This document shows positions 11,001 to 23,000 of a stretch of 64,000 nt of DNA, one piece after another. The stretch comes from Tretioscincus oriximinensis (Eukaryota > Chordata > Lepidosauria > Squamata > Gymnophthalmidae). Both the position numbers and the translations under genes were made by a program. A model generated the notes under the pieces. It worked only from the letters and a program-made list of their open reading frames with translations. It searched no databases and was not told the DNA's origin. The stretch lies in the NCBI GenBank assembly GCA_022410635.1, contig JAJVDF010000018.1, forward strand, positions 2,001,473-2,065,472. The letters are read 5' to 3'. Position 1 is the stretch's first letter, and each line of letters begins with the position of its first letter.

Positions 11001-14000
11001 ACCCGGGCCTTTTCATGTTAGCTCCCCCACCAGAGGACGACATTTTAGACAGTTGTGTTTNATGATTTTAATCGTGTGAAGGTCATGGCNACCCNAATTT
11101 TTTAATTTTTGTAAGCCGCCCTGGACACCTTCGGGGGGAAGGGCGGGGTAAAAATCTTTTAAATAAATATATAAATAAATAAAATATTTCAGCTGTATGC
11201 ACTAACATGCTATTCCTTCAGTTTCTTCGTAGGGATGGGCTTTTATTTGAATAGAAAGGGGGTTTAGGGACCAGGAGCTATTAGTTGCTCTGTATATAGC
11301 CTTGGTTCCATTTGCACCCACTCACTGGGCAAATCATTGCTTGCTTTATTCTTGGTGACGATGTAGAGATTCATGGGAGAGAAAGCCAAAGGCAGAAGCA
11401 GCCTATGTCACCTAAAGAGCTTTCATGAATGAAGTTCCTGACTTCCCAGTGATGTCTGAAGCTGTGGCATACGTATGAATCTTGCATGCTGAAAGAAGTG
11501 GCTGGAGTTAGTCCGGGCATTGACTGATGTATGAGAGAGAAACTGAGGATCAAACAAAGGCAAAATGCTGGTGTTATTTGCTACAAGCTCCCCTTCTTGG
11601 TCTTTCTGAACAAAGACTAACACGGCTATTTCTTTGAAATTACCAGTGTCTCTGGCCGTAAACATTCTCAAAGAGGGTTGTAGCGAAACCAAATTAGGAG
11701 ACATCTTGGGTGCACAATATTATATCAGATCAGAAGTCCAACAGGAAAGGGAAGATTTGCCTTTCAAGAGATCTTAACAAAGGTAAAGGTAATACTGCCG
11801 TCAATCACGAATAGGAGGCAGCTACTGAACTATAATGTAGGCAGAGTTACATAGGAGGAGGTTTTATTTACAGTTCCATTTCCGGCTGATCTTTGGCATG
11901 GAATCTCCTTTTTTGTTCCTCCTTTTTGCTGTTTCTCTTTCGTTCTTCTTTTTTTNGGGGGGTGAGGTGGGTGGGAGCGAGCTGTGAGAATTAGGAATCT
12001 TTCCAAATGCACATATTTTCACATGCTTGAAATCGCCATAATAGAAATTGTTAAATTTAAGTAGCCCCAAGAGCCTTATAGTATAATTGGTACTAACTTA
12101 AAATAAATATACTGTAGAAACCTATGTTCTAAGCAGGATACAATATTGCTTGCANGGCTAGACTCCACCCTTTCTTTACACCAAATGTGGTTTTCAGCTC
12201 AAACTGTTGTCCTTGACTTCCTGCCTTCTCAGTTTTATCTTGAAAGGGATCCCACATTCCATATCTCCTCCCCCCATAAACGAGTAATGCTGTTTCTTAT
12301 CAGGCTTATGCATGCATACACCACATTTCCTTTTTGTATTTATCAGATTACATGGAACAATTTATCATTTTAGAGGGCCAAGTCTTTTCCCTGCAGGTTT
12401 CTGAAAAGCCTCTTGCTTCAAATGTTGACTTGACTGAAAATGCAGAGCAGCAAGATTGCAGAAATGGCAAATAATGTTTGCTTTTTAGAGGAAACAAAAA
12501 CAAGAGCCAAAGAACTATGAAGTCTGTGGAATCGTTGGCTGTAGTTATCTTCAGGTTGGGGGACAAATTCACCAGGTTTTGGGTGGTAGAAGTGGTGAAT
12601 GATATCGTTGGATCAAAAACTATCTTATTGAAAGGAATTCTTACTCAAAGGCTGGCCTCTATGCATACCTTTGGGCACATCGTAATTTAAAGTATATTGT
12701 AAAAGACATAAACAGTATTGTGTTAGAGACTTAAATTACCCAATCTCCTGGCTCTTTTGAAGTTCTTGGTTGATGCCTATGATAATCTACGATTGAGATG
12801 CACACTCGTCAAGAAAGGGCTAAAAATGTCTTGTCTATTTATTACATAGCTCCCAACTGTTTCTTTCCCTAATAAATACTATTTTACCATTTAGAGACTA
12901 TTTTACTGTTTTGAGGTATATATATGCCTCCTGGCCAATCAGGACAGGGCAGGCAATATAGTATGGACACACTAGTCAATTCTGTCTTTGGAACCAGGGA
13001 ATTAGTTCTCCAGGGTCTGAAGTGGCAAGCCAGAAATATTTTCCTGTGCTCCTGGATATGACTCCAGAAGTAGGTTGTCTTCCAGAGTCTGACAAAACAC
13101 TACTAGACTCTGAAAAAGATTGGGCCATTCCCACCATCGCTATCTGGCTTTATAGCAATAGCAACTACAAAATCCACCCCAGAGCAGGCAAGAGTGGTCT
13201 CTTGGTGGAGAATTCCTGGATGCATTTGGTCAGGAGTGGTGACTGAACACAATGCCAAGTGCCCAGGCTATATCTGGTATGGTTCCAGGAGACCATAAAG
13301 ACATTTCATTTTGTTCCTGTCTTTAGATGTTAGCTAATGAGCTAGGTCTAATCACAGCCATCTTGCAGTAAGATTNAAATCCCACATTGTGAATGTAGCA
13401 CCACCTTTCCTTCCATGAGTCATCTCTGTCAAATGCACTATGAAATAACATACAGCAAATAGAATCAACAACAGCATTGTTGGAGTTGCATAGTGCAGGT
13501 ATATTGTAATAGAGGCTCTAAAGTTCTCAGATGTTTGGGCAGCTTTCTTGAGTGTCCATTTCTTTCCATTCCAGAAGTAGATGCAATCATTGAGGTGACC
13601 TACAGGAAGTACTTAGTGCAGAAGGTAGATCTTTCTAGAAGTTATATGTCTGCATCTGTGCATGCTCATATTTTCTCATCTGCCATTAATGTTAAACATT
13701 ATGGTATTGGAATTATGAGAAATATACAATTGTAGACTAGAGTTCAGAAGTTGCTGAATTAACTGCCTGTTTGCACAGGCTCAATGCATTTTAGGCTTTT
13801 ACATTTTAGGAACATATTAGATGTAACCGATGTATCACTGAGATCTATTCAATAGGGCCTAAGCCTCTTTTTATACTTAATTGAAGAGGGCAGTAGAACT
13901 AATTTTTGGAGCTATCCAGAAACATCTGGAGGACTATATTTGATGATCCCTGAAGTACATGTGATGTGCTAGGCTAGTGAAAGTCTTAGCACTAGATGTG

Positions 14001-17000
14001 AAACAGAAGAGTGCAATATTATTCAGCAGCTGTACAGAATAATTTCCCTGAACAGATTCCCCNTTTACTTTTTGGTACCCATCTGGCCTGATCAGAATCC
14101 ACGAAGAACAAGGAGAAGAACTGGGTTCTTATACCCCGCTTTTCTCACCTTTCAAAGGGACTCAAAGTGGCTTACAAGGGTATTTTTGCCCGAAGGCTTA
14201 CATTCTATCTTCCCCACCAGACTGTGGTGGTTCCCATGTATCTACTTGCATTCAGTTGCAATTTCTTGCAATTTCTGCTCTCTAATAGCTGGGTTGGCTA
14301 GAGCTACAGGCTAGTGGAAGGTGCTCACCCCTCCCCACGTCCAACACAGGGCCGTGAAACCTGATCTCCCAGATGAGAGACGGATTCCTTAGCGACTGAG
14401 CTATCCATGCCTGCCACAAGTCCATTTCTGATTGGTGAGAGCTGTGCCAGCTGCCTATCATTTTTCCTTTTCACCCCATGTATCATAGTGCACCAGGCCC
14501 CTGTGTGTCCACAATTGTCTTCCTCAATCTTTTGGAAGATATCAAGAATGAAATATAAGACTTTCGGTGTGTAGGAGATTTGCCATTTAGCTACAGCTGA
14601 TTTTTGTTTGGTATCCTCTTTTTAGGCTGCTACAGGAAGGAAAAATGCTGAACTTGCTTGATGAATTGGGAGAGTGGTGATCATTTAGATGCATTGAAAC
14701 AACAAAAGGCCTAATTAACAAAACAAATTCTGCATGCCTATATGTAAAACCAGGCAATATGTTTAGTGTGCTTGATTGGTCTTTCACAGCTACAGGCAGA
14801 CTTTATTCTTCTGTTACCTTTCAGTCCACAAAATACCTTGGTGTATCCTTTGAAACCTCATTGGCAAGATGTTGAAAAAGGGTCTGTCCCTTTAACTGTT
14901 CTTGTTTCATAATGCCTTCGCCCAAAATTAATTGTACCACAGTGAAGAGGAGCAATAAATAGTAGGAATGAACCAATTAATTCCACATCTTGGATATCAT
15001 CAAGTTATGACCTGATTGACTCTGTAGGCATGTTCTAGGGCACCGCTACTGTTTGGTCTTTCTATAACAGTCCTGGCTCTGTACAGCTCCGTTCACTTAC
15101 ATGTAAGGAAATCCTTGTACTATTATGTAAAATGTGTTTTGGACTATTATGTAGTCCTTCATGGATGGACCTGCAGTGTGTCTGCATTTGACATCGCCGG
15201 ATAAATGGTGGCTAATTCTTAATGTAGATTATATGAATATTGTGCATTATATGAAAATTGTTTTGTGTGCAAAAGGATGCAAAACGGTTGAAGAAAACAT
15301 TGCATTCTATGTTTTGTCAGGAAAACAGTGTTGACCTCTATGTAAGGAGTTCATTTGTCTGGGAAAATTTAAGCAATGGATAATGAAGCTGATTTATCTC
15401 ACATCAAAACACATCTTAGGGACTGAATAGGTCTGTACAGAATAATGAGCACCACCATAATGTGGTGAGGTAGACAGATACAAGCCTTCAGGCAAAATAT
15501 AATACTGTGAGGTGCACTAGGTCCCTTCAGGTGAGAAGGGCGTTAAAATCCAGACTTTTCTTTAATCTGATATCTTTCTCTGTTTTTTGGAGGGGGGAAA
15601 TGCTTTAGAAAGGGTCTTAGAGGTGGGAACCACAACTCCCATGAGCCTCAACTTCTCTAAAAAGTTTCAGGCCTGCCTTTACTTTCTGACACTCTTACTT
15701 CCCAATTTTGCAATCTATAACTCTACTCCTCCTCCTTCATGTGTTTTTAATTTCAGAAATGGATAATACACATGTGCTGCAGTACACTTATTTTTGTGTA
15801 GGTTTGCATAGAATTACAACCTTATAGCATCTCCTTTACCTTTAGCATTGCCTAGTCTGACGACTGCTGCCACCTCTATAGTCCCTATGGGTATCAGCCA
15901 TCTTTTCTTAGCCTGGTCTCTTGGGAATGTTGACAGAAAGGTAACATATTTTATAACTTGCCTTGTGTTTCTGTTTTAGGTGATGAGCTGGAATACATCA
16001 GGCCCAACCTCTATCGGAATGTTGCACGACAGCTAAATATCTCCCTGCATTCAGAATCAGTGGTGACAGATGCATTCCTGGCCGTGGCAACTCAGATCTT
16101 TTCTTCAGGTGCTTTCCTATAGACTGTGGCTTGGATGAACGGAGAGGGGGGGAAGGGAGAAAACAAGATGTGTGAGCAGAGACATGTTTTGGGTTAGTCA
16201 ATAGGGTGAGGCCACTTGGCAGAAGATCCCAGCAATAAACTGTTTGGCAGTAAATGCTACACTAACGATTTAATGCAAAATTACACTCATCCCCTTCTCG
16301 CGTGCCATTGTATGAAAAGGCTCTTTTACTTGCCCTTGATCACTTTCTGGGAGAGAAGAAGAATTGTTTTTATTTACATTGCTTAGACATCTGTATTCTT
16401 AGAAATTGTTGGCTTCACTACAAATACATTTGTTTTGTTTTACTTCCCCCACCCCTCTTTTTGGCTCTCCAGACTGAATACGCTTCTCAGTGCCAAGTAC
16501 AAATTGCCATTACTGCTTCACTTCTGTGAACAAGTGTGCACACATGACTTCTCAAAATTGCTTCCTAATTGAGAGACAAAGGAATTTTATTCAGGCTGTC
16601 TCCAGACAGCAAGAGCTAAACATGATTCTGCTATTGTTTCGTGCTGTGTCCTGATAGAGAGATGGAACAATCGGAGGCTTAGTTCATGAGCGTTCAGAAT
16701 CACTTTCCTTGAGGCTAACAGAAGCAAATGAATATCCTCCCATTTTTTTTGTAGTTTTTTGTAAGCTTGACTGTTCTGGTAGCCTCAAGTGAGCTGATTC
16801 CAAAAGCTATCAGCAGATAGACAAGTAAGCATCTTTATTACGACAAACCTGGCACAGTTACTGGGTTTCCTATCTTAACAACATTAGAGGTTATTATATT
16901 GGAATGGTATAGTTATGTCTGGCATANCCAATGCAGGGGTAATAGCATAGTTTTTCTCTCTGCTAGAATTCTCATATTTTTATTTTGAAAAAGTAGTTTT

Positions 17001-20000
17001 TTGGTAATCTGACAACAATTTAGGGAGTTTCTACATGTAAAAGCAATAGCAGGGACTCAGGCAATAGCAGTGACCATATATTTGCATATGTACTTTAAAT
17101 CAAAGCTTTCCTGTGTTGAAGAGAAAACACCAAACATAGAAATCNGTTCATGATTACTTCCATTGGCAAGGGTACTGTCTGCTCTTTTTGAGAAATAACT
17201 ATTATATTTTTTGCCATTTTGGTTGACACTTCTTTTAACAAAGAATATGGTGGCTAAATGAGGGATGTTGAATAAAGAACCTTATCCTGCTTATGCCTAT
17301 GGAGGTAGAAACTTGCTGCTTAACCTTAGCTGGTACATCAGCTCTTTCTGTATTTTGGTACTGGTTGCTTATGCAACAGGGTATATGGATTTTCCTCTTC
17401 AGGTACAATCCACATTAGCCCATAAAAAGACAGGAGTTACCACCAAACTTATCAATGTTCCCTGCTTCCTTGTCGTTGCAAAGGTATTCCCCTTCGCATT
17501 TTTATTTTGTTTTAAAGAAAATTCCTGGTACACAGAGGTNTGTTTATCAAGCCATCAGACATTAAAAAAAAAAAAAACTAGAGATTTATGTTTATAATCC
17601 ATTTTTACAGAGTTATAATAGTGTCACATTCTTATTTTTTTGACTTCCTGCCAAACCTGTAAGGAGAGTTTAGAAACATTATTTGAATCTATAGGCCTGA
17701 TCTTAACTCTTTGTCAGGAGCTGCTCAGTAAGGCCTCAGATTGAACAGCCTGTAATCAACATTTAAATGCAGGTTTTTCTAAATACTGAACCCTATTATT
17801 CTGTACTATTCGGGAAGGCATGAAATAATGAGGTGTTATCCAAAAATATTAAATTAAATCAGATTTATGATATGTACAGTGGAGAATTGACTGTATTGGA
17901 TCCTCTATAGTATATACAGAAATAGTTTGCCATTTCCTGTTTCTGAGATTGAACCTGCAACCTTCTGCTTTCTAGAGGCATTTTGTATAGACATTTTTTA
18001 CAGTGTGTTGTTGAATCAGACTAAAGTTTGGCATATCTATTTAGCTGAATAATACTCATATGTGACCATAAAGGTTCTTTTACTTGTGACTGATATATTT
18101 ATAAAGAGACGAAAAGGAAAAAGCAAAAGGAGTATTTTGTTTGCCATTTGTTTTGATGTTATTTTAGGAATATTGTTTTTGCTGGTGTACCGATCACCCT
18201 GCTGCCCAGCAGCATCCCTAGCTGGTTTGGCAGAGCTGGTCTCTGATGTGGTGTTGGAGGCTGCTAGCACTGTGGTGCTGGGAGACTTCAACATCCATGA
18301 AGAGGCTATTCTCACTGGTCCTGCTCAATCCTTCATGGCCTCCATGACAACCATGGGGCTATCTCAATGTGTTACTGGACCAACTCACAGAGCAGGACAT
18401 ACTCTTGATCTGGTTTTTTCCACAGAGCGAACTGGTGATGATCTGTTGATAGGAGGGCTGGCGGTAAGCCCGTTGTCATGGACGGATCATTCCCTGGTGA
18501 AATTTGGACTTACAGTGACTGCTTCCCCCTGCAAGAATGAGAGACCCATTCAGATGGTCCACCTCTGGAGACTTAGGAATCTGGGCAATTCCTGAATGCT
18601 CTGGGAGATTTCCCAGTTGGCATGGATGGNGCTCCTGTCGAGGCTCTGGTCTCTCTCTGGAATCGGGAGATGACCCGGGCTATTGACACGATCGCTCCCA
18701 AGTGCCCTTGGCATATCTGTGGAGTCCGTAGAGCACCCTGGTATTCTGGGGAGTTAAGGGTGATGAAACGGAAAGGCCGAAAGCTGGAGCGCAGGTGGCG
18801 CAAATCCCAACAAGTCTTCTGACTGAACACTGGTTAGAGCACATTATCGTGCCTAACAGGTGGCAGTGGTGGCAGCAAAAAGGAATTATTTCTCTGTTAC
18901 CATTGCGTCCTCAAGTAGCCGTCCAGCAGAGCTCTTTCGGGTGGTGAATGNCCTGATAAGATCTAGCCCAGGACATCAAGGGCAAAGGCCATCCAGTAGC
19001 TGCTGTGACAAATTTGCAAGGCACTTTGAGAACAAAGTTGCTCAGATTCGTGAGAGATTAGATGCCACAGTTGTGAATAGCCCAGAGGGTGGTGTCCAGA
19101 GAACTGTCTGGTCCATTTATCTTGGATCAGTTTCAATTATTGCGGCCTTATGATGTGGACGNGCTGCTTGTTGGGGTTCGGCCAACGTCATGCTCTCTGG
19201 ATNCTTGCACCTCCTGGTTGATAAAAGCCAGTCGGCAGGGTATGACCGGGTGGGTCCANGGAGTGGTGAACCCTTCCTTGAGGGATGCGGTGGTCCCGCT
19301 GGCTCTTAAAGAGGCAGTGGTGCGCCCTCTCCTTAAGAAGCCTTCCCTGGACCCAGAAGAGTTAAACAACTACTGCCCGGTGGCCAACATACCCTTCCTG
19401 GGCAACGTACTGGAGAGGGCTGTGGCTGTTCAGCTGCAGGCATGCTTGGAAGAAGCGGATTATCTAGACCCATTTCAATCTGGCTTCAAGTCTAGTCATG
19501 GCAAGGAAACCGCCTTGGTCACCCTGGTTGCTGACCTACTCNGGTAGAGGGATGGGGGCAGTGCGACCCTGTTGGTTCTCCTGGACAACTCAGCGGCTAT
19601 TGATACTATTGATCATGGTTTAAGAGTTGGTGGGAATGGATTTCAGTGGTTCCGCTCCTATCTCCAAGGCTGCTTTCAGAGAGTGTTGGTGGGGGTGTCT
19701 TACTCGACACCCTGGGAGCTTACTTGAGGAGTTCCTCAGGGGTCGATCCTCTCCCCCATGCTGTTCAACTTCTATATGAAGCTGCTGGGAGAGGTCATCA
19801 GGAGTTTTGGAGTAGAGTGTCATCAATACACAGATGACCATCAGCTCTATCTCTCTGTTCCATCTGAATCAGGAGAGGCTGTTGAAGTGCTTGACAGGTG
19901 CCTGGAGGCAGTGATGGGCTGGATAGGGGCCAATAAATTGAAGCTGAATCCAGACAAGACAGAGCTGCTGTGTGTCGGAACATCCCAGGTTCGTGAAGTG

Positions 20001-23000
20001 GGGAGACACCCTTGTAGGGTAGAATTATCCTATAGGGGACGGATGTGAAATCTTGGGGTGCTTCTGGACTCTGCATTGACACTTGAAAATCAGGTGGAGN
20101 CAGTGGCCAGGAGTGCCTACTTCCAGTTATGTCTGGTTCGCTAGCTACAGCCACTTTTGAACAGGGATGATCTAGCCACAGTAATCCATGCTCTGGTAAC
20201 TTCCAGATTGGACTATTGTAATGCGCTTTATATGGGGCTGCCCTTGAAAACGGTTCAGAAGCTGCAGCTGGTGCAGAATGCAGCAGCTAGACTGCTGACC
20301 GGGACAGCTGGCCGGACACACATCACACCAGTCTTGAAAGAGCTGCACTGGCTGCCCATTCGCTACCAAGTCCAATTCAAGGTGTTGACTTTAACTTATA
20401 AGGCCCTAAATAACTTGGGCCCAAAATATCTACAGGAACGCCTTCTCCCATACCAACCTGCCCGTGCCTTAAGATATGCAGGAGAGGCCCTCCTNGCTGA
20501 AGAAATGTCATCACTGTCTCTACTTTTAAATATTTTTTTATAATGTTTTAATTTTGAAGTGATGTTTTACTGTTTTGGCTGCCCTGAGACCTTCAAGTAT
20601 AGGGCAGAGTATAAGTATAAATAGATAAATAAATATATTTGTTACTGCTTCAGACTTCAGGAGTCCACTTCACTTGTGCCTTGGTTGTACCTAAAGTTTA
20701 ATCCTGCTTCAGTCCACCTTCACAACGAAAGGACCCATTAGAAAAGTGAATAGCAATTTTATTTTCACATTATGTAAGACAAAGACAATCTTTATCTTGT
20801 GTACTGTACAAAAAATAAAGACAAATGAAATATGCTTAATGTGGGTGGGGGAGAAATCATTGTTCCTGAATGATGCTGATTTGCTTACAACATTTCTATC
20901 CCATCTTTCTTCTAAAGACCTCATAATATTGTATATTATTCTATACACTTTTATTTTAGCATCACATTTACCCTATGAGGTTGTCCAGCAAGGGGGACTT
21001 ATAGTACTTTGAGATTAACAAGAGAAAGGTATACGGTATGAACTGCTGCACTTCTTACTGGACTTTCTGATTGTTATCTATTCATTTTTTTATTATCTTA
21101 TTTTTAATTATTTAAATTTAAATAAAATACAAAACAAAACATAACATATATAACAAAACTTACATAAATATATATTCCACCATCCCCCCACTCATCTCCT
21201 CACCTCCCATTCCCCCTAACCCCCTTTACTTCCTCCGAACAGCTATGTGGTAAGAGCTATATACATTTAAAAATTCTGCTCTATTCAAAGATTATTGGAC
21301 AGATGAATTCCCATCCCTAACTAATAATTGGCAAAAAATATGCAACAAATCTAAGTAAACCTAAGGACAACAGGATATGGGCAATTGAGTTAAAGATTAC
21401 CTCACAGTGGTATAGAACCCCTATGCAATTATCATAAATAACCGGTATTTCGCCAATGTATTGTCACGGCTGTCAAAACAGAGGTTATTATACCCATATG
21501 TGGTTTCACTGTCCCTATATTATAAGAGCATTCTGGGGCAAAANTATTGATCAGATCAAAAATATAACAAATATTACATTCCCACAACATCCGGAAATTT
21601 GTTTTTTTCAGATTACGGACACACTGAATTTACCAGCAGAGGATAACTATTTTATTTAATAAGCATTTAGAGCAGCTCATTTAGTCATTGCAAAAGGTTG
21701 GAAAGAACACGATAAATGGACTACTGATGAATGGTCTCATTATATGATCGAATGTATGAAGTTCGATTTTCTTCAGGAAAAAGGATTGGGAACTGCTGGC
21801 TTTGTTATTAAACCGTCATGGACTGTGAAATGGCAAAGGCTCATTTCTTCACCAAACACATATTTTACTTTAGCTATCTAGATGTTTTGTGAGCTAAGAT
21901 TAATTTTGTAATTCTCTTGCTGGACTTTCTGAACTATAAGATGAACATGGCTATTCCTCTGAAATCGACTCCTATGAGGATGGTTATACTGAAAGTCTGT
22001 ATTTGGCCTTGAGTTACCCAGTGTGCTTTGATAGTTGAATGAAGTTCCAGTCCAGAGATGTTGCTCTGTCACAAAGTAAAATGGCTAGAAGCCAAAGAGA
22101 ATAGAGATCCATGATTGTGCTTTGGCTCTTTGATTTTGAGTCTTTCAGGGGAAAAAGTGGATTTTGGAAAGCACTAGCAAAGAAGCAAGCACTTGATATT
22201 TACTAAACAAAGCATGGCAGCTGTTCAACACTTGTTTTTATCATTCATACCATATTCCAAAAGTATGACTTGGTTTTTCTAGATGTTTTCCCAGGATTTT
22301 TTTTTAATGTTAGGCCTGCTTCCCATTTTTTTTTCTATATGATCATAAACATACTTGTTCAAACGTCACACCTGCAGTATATGAATTATAGCACTTGGGA
22401 AACAATACAGGCCTGTTGAGGGTTTTTTAAGTAAGTTGGGCAAAGCGGTTTGCATGCTAAGTAGCTGGGTTGATTTTCTGATGGAAAANACCTGAGAAAT
22501 CACATCAAATGCTGTCTTGTTGGCATAGTTTCTAGAATAATTTTCTCCTTATAATTTGCTACGGAGATGGATTCTACCTAAGAATCCTTTGCATATTGTA
22601 TACTGCCTGTGTGTCTTTCTGCAAACAGATATGGAGAGTCTAATAGCACTTTTACATAATATACAATAGGTTCCTATTATAGGTGCCTGTGAAATGTTAC
22701 TGCACCAAGTTCTCAATACGAGGAGTTTCTGTCATTCTCCTTGTGAATTATCTGATGGAATAAAGATTTGACACATGCTGTAGAGAGGGAAAAAAGCATA
22801 AGCCTTGAAATGTATCCAGTTTCTTAGGATGTTAAAGCATATAAGGAACTCTGCTGAATCAGGCTACAGATATCTGGTTCAGCATCATGTCTCACAGAAA
22901 GCATTCAGTTATCTGCAAATAGGTTATAGACAAATCCTGCCTGTCTTTCCAGCTTAGAGTTGAACTTAAGTACCAGTCTAATAACATGCCCCCTCTGATT

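Larger units (their letters stand above)
5091..15979 (+). other. BOK intron after coding exon 1 (10.9 kb)
   Basis: The intron has a GT donor and AG acceptor and contains no host exon. It holds the 5220-5430 hairpin element, an unclassified repeat D split by a Sauria-type SINE (5725-6310), a hAT-like MITE (9296-9810), an L2 3' end (10277-11183) and a second Sauria-type SINE (14104-14418). A CR1 remnant is suspected near 6900-7080. A poly-G run lies at 7574-7586. Stretches 6320-8870 and 11200-14100 show nothing I can assign. Confidence 0.85.

Noticed and set aside
9936..11021. 361-codon open frame as a possible host gene
   Set aside because: Its C-terminal two thirds are L2 reverse transcriptase; the first ~110 codons are intron sequence that happens to be open.
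17265..17597. 110-codon hydrophobic frame
   Set aside because: It has no recognisable domain, contains an N, lies in a BOK intron and has no splice or promoter context; probably chance.
18062..18595. 177-codon frame as a host endonuclease gene
   Set aside because: [12 protein letters not shown] and [10 protein letters not shown] are the end of a LINE endonuclease domain followed by broken L2 reverse transcriptase.
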